Below are positions 24,264 through 31,835 of a stretch of 35,197 nucleotides of DNA, piece by piece. The stretch comes from Afipia sp. 64-13. Lineage in GTDB: Bacteria > Pseudomonadota > Alphaproteobacteria > Rhizobiales > Xanthobacteraceae. The DNA is taken from assembly GCA_001897755.1 (NCBI GenBank), contig MKUJ01000011.1, forward strand, positions 160,498 to 195,694, read 5' to 3'. Each line of letters starts with the position of its first letter. Position 1 is the stretch's first letter. The notes under the pieces were generated by a model that saw only the letters and a list, made by a program, of their open reading frames with translations, was not told the DNA's origin and did not search any database. The translations under genes and the position numbers were made by a program.

Positions 24264-24281
24264 CGGCACGCGATCGTGCCG
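24264..24281 (-). promoter_or_regulatory. Hairpin between the YidB-like and GlsB-like genes
   Basis: CGGCACG (24264-24270) and CGTGCCG (24275-24281) form a perfect 7-bp stem with a 4-nt loop. It lies 10 bp after the YidB-like stop. No T-run follows on the minus strand, so it is a weak terminator at best, more likely an mRNA end or processing hairpin. Confidence 0.4.
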
Positions 24282-24290
24282 TCTGCCTCA

Positions 24291-24911
24291 TTAAAGCCAG
24301 CGCGACGCCTCCTGTTCGGTCGGCAATCGTCCGTCCGGCGTCAGCTGATGGATCACGTTGGGCAGCTCCTGGCTGAGCCCGGCGAGCAGCTCCTCGCGCG
24401 ACAGCCCGGTCTGGGAGGTGAGCGCGTTGATCTGGTCGGCGCCGAGCGCGCTTGCCAGATCGTTGGAGGAGATCTGGCGGTTCGGGCCGTTGCCGACCCA
24501 GGAATTGACGGTGTCGCCATGGCCGTTCTGCTGGAATTGTTTGAGCAGATCGCCAAGGCCGCCGCTCAGGACGCTGCCGGCCGCGCCGCCCGCGAGCAGA
24601 CCGCCGAGCGCGCCGCCAAGACCGCCACCGAGACCGCCGCCTTGCAGCAATCCGCCGAGGCCGCCCAGGGCGTTGCTCAACGATCCGCCGGTTGTGGCCG
24701 TGGTGGTGCCGGGCGCCGGCAAGGGCTGCTGCTGCGTGTTCGGAGCGCCGGCGGAGCCGCCGCCAAGGTGCTTGACCGCCTTGTAGGCGAGCAGTGCGAG
24801 AATCGCCATCGTGATCGGCGACATGCCGCCGCCTTCTTGCGCGGGCGCGCTGGCGTCACTGGGACCGCGCGGACCGTTCTGCATGCCGTTGAGGATATCG
24901 AGCAAACCCAT
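24291..24911 (-). CDS. YidB-like DUF937 protein
   Basis: A 206-residue protein of the YidB/DUF937 family, of unknown function. After MGLLDILNGMQ there is a short hydrophobic stretch (ITMAILALLAYKAVKHL, about 33-49). A long Gly/Leu-rich low-complexity region follows (GGLGGLLQGGGLGGGLGG, about 82-118). The C-terminal domain (about 120-206) carries the YidB signature: WVGNGPNRQIS, LASALGADQINALTSQTG, and the end TPDGRLPTEQEASRWL. The ribosome site GGAGG lies 5 bp before the ATG. There is no clear signal peptide. The Gly-rich region explains the skewed base composition. Confidence 0.88.
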   Translation of the reverse strand: MGLLDILNGMQNGPRGPSDASAPAQEGGGMSPITMAILALLAYKAVKHLGGGSAGAPNTQQQPLPAPGTTTATTGGSLSNALGGLGGLLQGGGLGGGLGGALGGLLAGGAAGSVLSGGLGDLLKQFQQNGHGDTVNSWVGNGPNRQISSNDLASALGADQINALTSQTGLSREELLAGLSQELPNVIHQLTPDGRLPTEQEASRWL

Positions 24912-25120
24912 GGACGCCTCCTATATTCGAACGGCCCTGAAAATAGGTCCGGCCTGCGAAGCTTACAAGGCAAGCCGGCCCGCGCATCGCCTGATTGTGT
25001 AGCCGGCGTGGCGCGGTGCGCTTGCGGCGGACGAAAATACCGCGCGGTGCTCCGCGCGATAGCGACGCCGCCTTGAGACGGCCGAACGGCGGTCTGCCGA
25101 ATGCCAGCATAGCGGCGACT

Positions 25121-25205
25121 TGTCTCACTGGCGTGACGTGTCCCAACGATGTGACAGGTCTCAGCGATGCGAGTGTCTCAGCGACGTGTGACGTGTCATG
25201 TCTCA
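25121..25205. repeat. Degenerate clustered repeat (GTCTCA and GTGACGTGTC units)
   Basis: GTCTCA occurs at 25122, 25158, 25175 and 25200, three of these as GTCTCAGCG. GTGACGTGTC occurs at 25133-25142 and 25188-25197. The block lies just downstream of the DUF6496 gene, and the last copy includes that gene's stop codon. The spacing is irregular (36, 17, 25), so it is not CRISPR. It may be a decayed tandem duplication. Confidence 0.6.
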
Positions 25206-25541
25206 GCGGCGCGACTTGGCCGATTTTCCCGTCTTCTTTCTGGTCGACTTGCGCGTGGTCTTGCGCGCGGTCTTGCGGTTGGATTTCTTCGCGGAGGTTT
25301 TGCGGGAGGATGATGTCTTGCGCGAGGATGTCTTGGCAGCCTTCTTGGTCGTCTTGCGGCCGGTCGCCTTTTTCGGGACTTTCTTGCCTGCCTTGCGCGC
25401 TTCGGACAGTCCGATCGCGATCGCCTGCTTGCGGCTCGTCACTTTCTTGCCGCTGCGACCGCTTTTCAATGTGCCGGCTTTGCGTTTGCGCATCGCGCGG
25501 GCGACCTTCTTGCCGCTGGCTTTGGAATATTTGCGTGCCAT
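25203..25541 (-). CDS. DUF6496 domain, Lys/Arg-rich histone-H1-like small protein
   Basis: A 112-residue very basic protein. The N-terminal half carries the DUF6496 pattern: MARKYSKASGKKVARAMRKR, GTLKSGRSGKKVTSRKQAIA and IGLSEARKAGKKVP. The C-terminal half (about 60-112) is almost only Lys, Arg, Ser and Thr (KKAAKTSSRKTSSSRKTSAK), like histone H1 tails. DNA or RNA binding is likely but unproven. GAGGAG lies 8 bp before the ATG at 25541. It is divergent from the RND exporter gene. Similar small proteins occur in many Rhizobiales and often rise in stress or stationary phase (general knowledge, not visible here). Confidence 0.85.
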   Translation of the reverse strand: MARKYSKASGKKVARAMRKRKAGTLKSGRSGKKVTSRKQAIAIGLSEARKAGKKVPKKATGRKTTKKAAKTSSRKTSSSRKTSAKKSNRKTARKTTRKSTRKKTGKSAKSRR

Positions 25542-25878
25542 ATCGATTGCTCCTCAATGGACCGTGATCAATTCCGTCAGCAGGACAAGGTTCCCGATTC
25601 TCAAGGACGCCGCATTGCGGCCGCGAGCGTGGTGAGTGCGGGCATGCTTGCGATTCGCCGCGCGGGCGGGGCGACGGCGGCGAGGCGGCCCATGATCGTG
25701 ATGCGCTCGGGTGGCGGCGATTGTCGCACTCTGGTATCAGGTCTCGGATTGTCGCAAGTTGCGAATCGCGAGAGTCGAAGTCACGTATCGCCGTTTCCCC
25801 GGACGGCAAGATATTCGAGGCTATTCTGATTTTGCCCCTTCGCATCATTTCTGCCCTGTCAGCCGGAATTGGATCAGC
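25542..25878. other. 337-bp divergent control region between DUF6496 and RND exporter genes
   Basis: No gene is supported; the exporter frame is open from 25711, but the ATG at 25879 gives the family N-terminus. The region holds a palindrome at 25751-25763 and a duplicated GATTGTCGCA (25718 and 25746). Promoters for both flanking genes should lie here, but I found no strong -35/-10 pair. Confidence 0.5.
25751..25763. promoter_or_regulatory. Candidate operator palindrome TCGCAA-G-TTGCGA
   Basis: A perfect 6+1+6 palindrome lies 115 bp ahead of the RND exporter ATG. It overlaps the second copy of a direct repeat, GATTGTCGCA. It would suit a dimeric repressor of the TetR or MarR kind. No regulator gene is adjacent, so this is inference. 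Confidence 0.35.
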
Positions 25879-28254
25879 ATGACCGCGCCAGACCCTCACG
25901 ATGCCGATGTCTCCGCGAGCGGGCGTGCTCGTTTCAGTATCGCGTTCGGTCTGGAGCGTATCGGGCTGGTGGCGATGCGGGCGCCGATCCTCTCGCTGTG
26001 CATCCTGGTCGCGTTGTGCGTGGCGGCTTTCTTCGGCCTGCAGCGCATCAAGGTCGACGATTCGCTGAGCCAGCTGTTCCGCTCCGACACGCCGGAATAC
26101 AAGCAGTACGAGGAAGTCACCAAGCGCTTCCCGTCGAGCGAATACGATGTTCTCGTGGTGGTCGAGGGCAAGTCGCTGCTGGAGCGCGCATCGCTGGAAA
26201 AGCTGCGCGACCTCGTCACCGATCTGCAATTGATCGACGGCACGCGCGGCATCATCTCGCTGTTCTCGGCGCGCCAGCCGCCCGAGAACGGCCAGTTGCC
26301 GGCTCCGCTGTTTCCCGAGGTGCTGCCCGAGGGCGACGCCTACAAGGCCTTCATCAAGCGCGTGCGCGACAATGAGGTGATCCGCGGCAAGCTGTTGTCG
26401 GAGGACGGCACGCTGGCCTTGATCGTGCTGGCGCTCGATCCGGCCATCGTCAGCGGCAAGGGGCTCAACACCGTCGTCGGCGAGATCCGCAAGACGATGG
26501 CGGACGATCTGGAAGGCGCCGGCCTGAGCAGCCAGCTCTCCGGCGTTCCGGTGATGCAGCTTGAAATCCGCAACGCGGTGGAGCGCGACGGGCTGATCTA
26601 CAACGTCGCCGGCGTGCTCGCTGGCTGTCTGATCGCGATTATCTTCTTCCGCCGCATCTCGTTCATGGTGATCGCGGCGTTCCCGCCGCTGATCGCGATC
26701 CTGCTTTCGCTCGGCGCGCTGGGCTGGTTCGGCTTCAGCCTTAACATGTTCCTGAACGTGATGACCCCGCTGATCATGGTCATCAGTTTCTCCGACTCGA
26801 TGCAGCTCACTTTCGCGGCGCGCGACCGCCTGATCGCCGGCGAGGACCGGTTCTCCGCGTTTCGCAATGCCGTGCTGGTGGTCGGTCCCGCCTGCGTGCT
26901 GACTCATGGCACCGCGGCACTGTCCTTCATCGCGCTGCAATTCTCCGATTCCGATCTGATCCGCACCTTCGGCGAGGCCGGCCTGCTTGCGACCGTGGTC
27001 GCGCTGCTCGCGGTGCTCTCGCTGGTGCCGGTGTTCGGTGTGCTGCTGGTGCGCAAGGAGAACGTGTTCGTCACCAAGATCAAGGGCGCGGATATCGGTG
27101 TCGAGGCGCTGCGCAGCTTCTGCCGCTGGATCGCGGTGCGGATGGTTGGACATCCGGGCTTCTTCAGCCTGATCGCGCTGCTGGTGGTGGTCGGGCTCGG
27201 CGTGATCTACGCCAATCTCCAGCCGCGCTATCGTCTGGCCGACCAGGTACCGGACAAGCAGCAGGCGGTGGAGGCCTCGAGCCGGCTCGACGCCAAACTG
27301 ACCGGCGCCAATCCGATTGACGTGCTGATCGAATTCCCCAAGGGGCAGAGTCTGTATTCGCCGCAGACGTTGCAGACCATCGCCGAGGTCCACGGCATCG
27401 TCGAGAAGCAGGCCGGCGTCGGCAATGTCTGGTCGCTGGAGACGCTGCGGCGCTGGCTGGCGGAAAAGGCCGGCAAGTCCGACGTCGCCACGCTGAAGGA
27501 ATATGTCGACATGCTGCCGCCGCATCTGGTGCGGCGCTTCATCTCGAAGGATCAGGATGCGGTGGTGGTCTCCGGCCGCGTGCCCGATCTCGATTCCAGC
27601 CAGATCCTGCCGACCGTCGAAAAGCTCGACAAGGAAATGGCGGCGGTGCGGCGCGCGCATCCCGGTTACCAGATTTCGGTCACCGGCCTGTCGGCCATCG
27701 CGGCGCGCAACAGCGCGAGCATGATCAGCAAGCTCAACCATGGCCTGACCATCGAGTTCGGGCTGGTGGCGGTCTTTATCGGCCTCGCCTTCCGCTCGGT
27801 GGTGGTGATGCTGACGAGTATCCTGCCGGGAATCTTCCCGGTGGTGCTGTCGGGCACTCTGCTGTGGGCGCTGGGGGAGGGGCTGCAATTCGCCAGCGTG
27901 GTCGCGCTGACGGTGTCGTTCGGCCTCGGCCTGTCCGCGACGATCCACTTCCTCAACCGTCTGCGGCTGGAGGAGAAGCCGGGCGTGAGCGAGGGACTGG
28001 CGGTGGAGCGGGCGACCGTGCTGGTCGGCCCGGCGCTGATCCTGACCACGGTGGTGCTGGCCTGCGGCCTGGTGGTCACGGTGTTTTCGGACCTGCCGTC
28101 GCTGCGGCTGTTCGGCTGGCTCAGCGCGTTCTCGATGGTGGCGGCGCTGGTCGCCGATCTCTTCATCTTGCGGCCGACCGCGATGTTCCTGATCAGCCTG
28201 TCGCACAGGCTGCGCGGCGCGCGCCGGACCGATGCCAAGCCGGCGGCTAAATAA
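25879..28254 (+). CDS. RND superfamily exporter (MMPL/COG1033-like)
   Basis: A 791-residue inner-membrane exporter with two homologous halves. TM1 is at about 35-53, followed by a periplasmic loop starting DDSLSQLFRSDTPEYKQYEE. A bundle of helices covers about 239-420, with D306 in SFSDSMQLTFAARDR at a position typical of the RND proton relay. TM7 is near 437-455 (SLIALLVVVGLGVIYANL). A second loop and a second bundle cover about 625-780 (FGLGLSATIHFLNRLRL). No membrane-fusion protein or outer-membrane channel gene is adjacent, which suits the MMPL type that moves lipids or hydrophobic compounds on its own. The ATG at 25879 was chosen by family N-terminus; the ribosome site is modest. The substrate is unknown. 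Confidence 0.9.
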   Translation: MTAPDPHDADVSASGRARFSIAFGLERIGLVAMRAPILSLCILVALCVAAFFGLQRIKVDDSLSQLFRSDTPEYKQYEEVTKRFPSSEYDVLVVVEGKSLLERASLEKLRDLVTDLQLIDGTRGIISLFSARQPPENGQLPAPLFPEVLPEGDAYKAFIKRVRDNEVIRGKLLSEDGTLALIVLALDPAIVSGKGLNTVVGEIRKTMADDLEGAGLSSQLSGVPVMQLEIRNAVERDGLIYNVAGVLAGCLIAIIFFRRISFMVIAAFPPLIAILLSLGALGWFGFSLNMFLNVMTPLIMVISFSDSMQLTFAARDRLIAGEDRFSAFRNAVLVVGPACVLTHGTAALSFIALQFSDSDLIRTFGEAGLLATVVALLAVLSLVPVFGVLLVRKENVFVTKIKGADIGVEALRSFCRWIAVRMVGHPGFFSLIALLVVVGLGVIYANLQPRYRLADQVPDKQQAVEASSRLDAKLTGANPIDVLIEFPKGQSLYSPQTLQTIAEVHGIVEKQAGVGNVWSLETLRRWLAEKAGKSDVATLKEYVDMLPPHLVRRFISKDQDAVVVSGRVPDLDSSQILPTVEKLDKEMAAVRRAHPGYQISVTGLSAIAARNSASMISKLNHGLTIEFGLVAVFIGLAFRSVVVMLTSILPGIFPVVLSGTLLWALGEGLQFASVVALTVSFGLGLSATIHFLNRLRLEEKPGVSEGLAVERATVLVGPALILTTVVLACGLVVTVFSDLPSLRLFGWLSAFSMVAALVADLFILRPTAMFLISLSHRLRGARRTDAKPAAK

Positions 28255-28285
28255 AGTCGCCCGCAAGTCCCGGCAGCTCGCGTCT

Positions 28286-28325
28286 AAAAAACATCTCCGG
28301 GCTTTCGGCCCGGAGATGTTGTATT
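28286..28325. terminator. Bidirectional terminator between the RND exporter and the 169-residue secreted protein
   Basis: A perfect 13-bp stem (28290-28302 with 28308-28320) has a 5-nt loop. A run of A at 28286-28291 gives a T-run for the minus-strand gene, and TATTT follows on plus. It lies between two convergent genes. Confidence 0.88.
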
Positions 28326-28336
28326 TCGGAAAGAAG

Positions 28337-28846
28337 TCAGCGGCTCAGCGAGATGTTGACCGCGCGCAGTTCGCCCTTCGATGAGATGGCGATGGTCTGC
28401 TTGTTGCCGCGGGTCGAGATGTTGAAGCTCGCGGCGTATCCGGCGGTCTGCACCAGCGCGGTGACCTGTCCGCCCGACACCCGTCCTTCGACCGTGCCGT
28501 TCACGCCACGGCTCGCTTCCGTCCAGGAGCCGCTGAGCTGGCTGCCGGCCGCACGGACTTCGCTCGCCAGATCGAAGCGGTAGCTGTCGCTGGCGCAGCG
28601 CAGGTTGATATCGACCACGTTGTTGCCGTCGCTGACCGTATATTTGCCGCGACAACGAATCCGCTCGTTGTTGACGCTGTCATTGTTGGCAATGGATATG
28701 GTGCCGCTGCCCGACCATTGACCGGCATAATTGGCAAACGCGCCGGACTCGGCACGAGCGGCGACTGCGGCAGGCAACGCCAGTGCCGCCCCGAGCAGGG
28801 CAATCGCGGTGGTGCGGGTCAAGGTGTTCAAGAAAGTCAGGGTCAT
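28337..28846 (-). CDS. Small secreted protein, function unknown
   Basis: A 169-residue exported protein. A signal peptide covers about residues 1-32 (IALLGAALALPAAVAA, cleavage near ARA-E). The mature part has regular alternating beta-strand patterns: WSGSGTISIANND, ERIRCRGKYTVSDGNNVVDINLRC and NISTRGNKQTIAISSKGELRAV. It has two cysteines (in IRCRG and LRCAS) that could form a disulfide. The composition suggests a small beta-barrel or sandwich. AGGA lies 7 bp before the ATG. It forms a single-gene unit with its own terminator. I do not recognise a named family with certainty; similar proteins are common in Bradyrhizobium relatives from memory. Confidence 0.8.
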   Translation of the reverse strand: MTLTFLNTLTRTTAIALLGAALALPAAVAARAESGAFANYAGQWSGSGTISIANNDSVNNERIRCRGKYTVSDGNNVVDINLRCASDSYRFDLASEVRAAGSQLSGSWTEASRGVNGTVEGRVSGGQVTALVQTAGYAASFNISTRGNKQTIAISSKGELRAVNISLSR

Positions 28847-29120
28847 TTGGAAATCCTGAAAGGGAGCATAGCCCGAAGGTGGCGATCGGTCCTTGAAAAC
28901 TTCGTCAGGTTACGATGGTTGCAGGAACCGGGGTACGAAACTTTTCCGCGACCTGACGCAAATTTGGGCGTTCGGTCTCCATTCGCCAAGGGGCAGAGCA
29001 GGGTTGCGAACATATCTCAAATGGCATCAGGACGTTGCGATGATCCGGCGCCGCCATCGCGGCATGCATGATCAGTCGCCCCGATAAGGGGAAAGGTTCA
29101 AACCTCGGCCGCATCGGATG

Positions 29121-29537
29121 TCAGGTTTGCGGAAGATAGGACGCGATCTCGATCAGGCTGCCATCGGGATCGCGGCAATAGACCGACATCAGCGTGCCGA
29201 CCGCGCCCTGTTTCTTCACCGGCCCTTCCTCGACAGGGACGCCGCAGGCGGCGAGGTGATCGATCACCTGTTGCGGCGAGGCCGTGGTCAGGAAACAGAG
29301 ATCGTCGCTGCCGGCGGTTTCATGATCGGCGGTGAACCATTCGCTCTTGAGGGTCGCGATCGGCCGCAGATTGAGCTTCTGCCGGCCGAACTGCATGGAA
29401 ATGCGCGGCGGCTTGCCGGGGCCGGGGTCGAAGACCTTGGGCGTCATCCCGAGCACACGCTGATACCAGGCGGCCGAGGCTTCGGCGTCGGTGACGTTGA
29501 CGACGAGGTGGTCGAGCGCGTCGATGCTGATCGGCAT
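29121..29537 (-). CDS. VOC (glyoxalase/bleomycin-resistance/dioxygenase) superfamily protein
   Basis: A 138-residue single-unit VOC protein with two beta-alpha-beta-beta-beta modules. The first module starts ALDHLVVNVTDAEASAAWYQRVLG, with a possible metal ligand H10. The second ends CRDPDGSLIEIASY, with ligand E130. A further histidine lies in ADHETAG. The ATG at 29537 was preferred over upstream in-frame codons because AGGAAA lies 7 bp before it and it starts at the first strand. Substrates in this superfamily range from methylglyoxal to antibiotics and ring diols, so none is assigned. It is divergent from the TRAP operon. Confidence 0.88.
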   Translation of the reverse strand: MPISIDALDHLVVNVTDAEASAAWYQRVLGMTPKVFDPGPGKPPRISMQFGRQKLNLRPIATLKSEWFTADHETAGSDDLCFLTTASPQQVIDHLAACGVPVEEGPVKKQGAVGTLMSVYCRDPDGSLIEIASYLPQT

Positions 29538-29865
29538 GAGATTTCCTGCTCGCGATTTCAACATCGGACCTTGTCAGGGATTCGCGGCGCGATGCGAATC
29601 CAAATTGGTTGTTTGTGCTGTGCAACGTAATGAGGTGGTTGCAGCGCTTTTGAGCAGCGGCTCTCCTCATCAAAGTCGGCGGCATTCAACCAAAGTCTGA
29701 TGAAATCTGTTCCAATGGCGCGTCTAAGAGTCGCATCTGTCGGAACTTATGTTGCCAAACCTGCCGACAACCTTTTGTCTTGCCGCTGACACAAGAAAGA
29801 CGCCGCACCAAAAAGATGCCGCACCAACAAGGTCGGCCAAAAAGCTTAAAAGAGGGGAGGACGCC
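29538..29865. other. 328-bp divergent region upstream of the TRAP transporter operon
   Basis: No gene is supported. It holds an inverted repeat, TGTCGG (29738-29743) and CCGACA (29764-29769), a 16-nt tandem repeat (29798-29829) and a strong ribosome site, GAGGGGAGG, just before dctP. I looked for a sigma-54 type GG-N10-GC pair, as known for some dct systems, and found no convincing one. Confidence 0.55.
29798..29829. repeat. Two tandem 16-nt repeats in the dctP leader
   Basis: AGACGCCGCACCAAAA (29798-29813) is followed directly by AGATGCCGCACCAACA (29814-29829), with 14 of 16 positions identical. They lie about 37 bp ahead of the dctP start. They may be a regulator or RNA-binding site, or a simple duplication. 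Confidence 0.55.
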
Positions 29866-30996
29866 ATGACGTCACAGAAGAAAGATATCGCCAGCCGCCG
29901 TCAGTTCCTGAAAGTCGCCGCAGCCGGTGCCGCCACTGTCGCTGCGCCAGCCGTTGTGCAGGCCCAGGGCCCTGTCAACATGCGCTTCCAGAGCACATGG
30001 CCGTCCAAGGACATCTTCCACGAATACGCGCTCGACTACGCCAAGAAGGTCAACGACATGACCGGCGGCGATCTCAAGATCGAAGTGCTTCCGGCGGGTG
30101 CCGTCGTTCCGGCGTTCGGTCTGCTCGAGGCGGTGTCGAAGGGCACGCTCGATGGCGGCCACGGCGTGCTGGTCTATCACTACGGCAAGCAGAACGCGCT
30201 GGCGCTGTGGGGCTCGGGTCCGGGCTATGCCATGGACGCCAACATGCTGCTGTCCTGGCACAAATACGGCGGTGGCAAGGAGCTGCTCGAGAAGCTCTAC
30301 AAGTCGATCGGCGCCAACGTGGTGTCGTTCCCCTATGGTCCGATGCCCTCGCAGCCGCTCGGCTGGTTCAAGAAACCGGTCACCAAGGTCGACGACATGA
30401 AGGGCCTCAAATTCCGCACCGTCGGCATTTCGATCGACGTGTTCTCCGGAATGGGCCTTGCGGTGAACGCGCTGCCCGGCGGCGAAATCGTCGCGGCGAT
30501 GGACCGCGGCCTGCTCGACGCGGCCGAGTTCAACAACGCCTCGTCCGACCGCATCCTCGGCTTCACCGACGTCTCGAAGGTCTGCATGCTGCAGAGCTAT
30601 CACCAGAACTCCGAGCAGTTCGAGGTGATGTTCAACAAGAACAAGTATGACAGCCTGCCGGAGAAGATCCGGGCGATTCTCGACAACGCCGCGGAAGCTG
30701 CCAGCGCCGACATGTCGTGGAAGGCGATCGACCGCTATTCCAAGGACTATGTCGAGATGCAGACCAAGGACAAGGTCAAGTTCTACAAGACGCCCGACTC
30801 CGTGCTGCAGAAGCAGCTCGAGGTCTACGATCAGGTCGTCGAGAAGAAGTCGGCGGAAAATCCGCTGTTCAAGGAAATCGTCGCCTCGCAGATGGCTTTC
30901 GCCAAGCGCGCGACGCAGTGGGAGCAGGATACGATCACCAACCGTCGTATGGCCTACAACCACTATTTCGGCCCCAACGCGAAGAAGAAGACCTAA
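29866..30996 (+). CDS. TRAP transporter substrate-binding protein (DctP/TakP-like), Tat-exported
   Basis: A 376-residue periplasmic receptor of a TRAP transporter. A twin-arginine signal is clear: SRRQFLK at 10-16, a hydrophobic core, and cleavage near AQA-Q at about 33. The mature region begins VNMRFQSTWPSKDIFHEYAL, with family motifs YAKKVNDMTGGDLKIEVLPAGAVV (read in parts) and MKGLKFRTVGISID, which holds the conserved ligand-binding arginine. Overall it resembles the TakP/FcbT1 branch (2-oxo acids, mannitol/chloroaromatic type). The ligand is not proven. The ATG at 29866 has GAGGGGAGG 5 bp ahead. dctQ begins 170 bp downstream, past a stable hairpin. Tat export suggests it folds before crossing the membrane. 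Confidence 0.93.
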   Translation: MTSQKKDIASRRQFLKVAAAGAATVAAPAVVQAQGPVNMRFQSTWPSKDIFHEYALDYAKKVNDMTGGDLKIEVLPAGAVVPAFGLLEAVSKGTLDGGHGVLVYHYGKQNALALWGSGPGYAMDANMLLSWHKYGGGKELLEKLYKSIGANVVSFPYGPMPSQPLGWFKKPVTKVDDMKGLKFRTVGISIDVFSGMGLAVNALPGGEIVAAMDRGLLDAAEFNNASSDRILGFTDVSKVCMLQSYHQNSEQFEVMFNKNKYDSLPEKIRAILDNAAEAASADMSWKAIDRYSKDYVEMQTKDKVKFYKTPDSVLQKQLEVYDQVVEKKSAENPLFKEIVASQMAFAKRATQWEQDTITNRRMAYNHYFGPNAKKKT

Positions 30997-31018
30997 GCTC
31001 GCCGGTGCCAATGAATTG

Positions 31019-31058
31019 GACCTCATCCGGGACAACGCTCCCGGGTGAGGTCTTGTAT
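31019..31058 (+). promoter_or_regulatory. Stable hairpin after dctP (partial terminator or mRNA stabiliser)
   Basis: The 14-bp arms at 31019-31032 and 31039-31052 (GACCTCATCCGGGA with its complement, one G-U pair) enclose a 6-nt loop and are followed by TTGTATT. It lies 23 bp after the dctP stop and about 108 bp before dctQ. It probably sets a high receptor-to-permease ratio. Confidence 0.65.
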
Positions 31059-31166
31059 TCATATCGTCATCGCAACTAGGCTTGGTCGATTGCGCCGGTT
31101 TAGCGTCATGGCAAGTGTGCCTTGACCCTGCGTCGACGCCCCTTCTCGCTCCAAAATGGGGTTTGC

Positions 31167-31835
31167 ATGACCTCTAACACTATTCTGCACGCCATCGACC
31201 GCTTCAGCACAGCGACAGGCAAGCTCGCCGCATGGCTGGTGATGGGATTGATGCTCCTCGTCTGCGCCGAAGTGTTCAAGCGCTACATCCTCAACATGCC
31301 GACGGCGTGGATCTTCGACGCCTCGAACATGCTGTACGGCACCTCGTTCATGCTGTGCGGCGCCTACACGCTGGCCCAGAACGGCCACGTCCGCGGCGAC
31401 TTCCTCTACAGTTCGATGCGACCGCGCACCCAGGCGACGCTCGACCTCGCGCTGTACATCATCTTCTTCCTGCCGGGCATCATCGCGCTCGCCTATGCCG
31501 GCTGGGGATATGCCGCCGATTCGTGGCACATCAACGAGCACTCCAACGTCACGGCCGACGGGCCTCCGGTCTATCACTTCAAGGCCATGATCCCGATCGC
31601 GGGAGCGCTGCTGCTGCTGCAGGGCGCGGCGGAGATCGCGCGCTGCGTGATCTGCCTGAAGACCGGGAAGTGGCCCGAGCGTCTTGAGGATGTCAACGAG
31701 ATCGACGTGGTCGAAGGCCAGCTCGCGCAAAGCGAGTTCGTCGACGAGGAGTCGCGCAAGATCGCCATCGAGAATGCGCAGAATATTGACGAAGCGGCGC
31801 GTCAGCGCGGCATGGGGGGAGCATCCACGCTATGA
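31167..31835 (+). CDS. TRAP transporter small permease subunit (DctQ)
   Basis: A 222-residue membrane protein, the small subunit of the TRAP permease. Four hydrophobic segments are seen: about 19-37 (LAAWLVMGLMLLVCAEVF), 50-70, 89-112 (LDLALYIIFFLPGIIALAYAGW in parts) and 133-155 (AMIPIAGALLLLQGAAEIARC in parts). Typical DctQ features are RYILNMPTAWIFDASNMLYG and the loop AQNGHVRGDF. A cytosolic tail of about 50 acidic residues follows. The ATG at 31167 has GGGG 5-8 bp ahead. The end overlaps dctM by the ATGA signature (31832-31835), so translation is coupled. Confidence 0.92.
   Translation: MTSNTILHAIDRFSTATGKLAAWLVMGLMLLVCAEVFKRYILNMPTAWIFDASNMLYGTSFMLCGAYTLAQNGHVRGDFLYSSMRPRTQATLDLALYIIFFLPGIIALAYAGWGYAADSWHINEHSNVTADGPPVYHFKAMIPIAGALLLLQGAAEIARCVICLKTGKWPERLEDVNEIDVVEGQLAQSEFVDEESRKIAIENAQNIDEAARQRGMGGASTL

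Noticed and set aside
25121-25205. A CRISPR array
   Set aside because: Units are 6-10 nt, spacing is irregular, and no cas gene is present.
24856-28266. A 1136-residue minus-strand open frame antisense to the RND exporter and beyond
   Set aside because: It mirrors the codon structure of the real plus-strand gene, is low complexity (Arg, His, Gln, Asp-rich) and matches no family. Long antisense frames are normal in GC-rich genomes.
29538-29865. A sigma-54 promoter for the TRAP operon
   Set aside because: No GG-N10-GC element with a convincing surrounding consensus was found.
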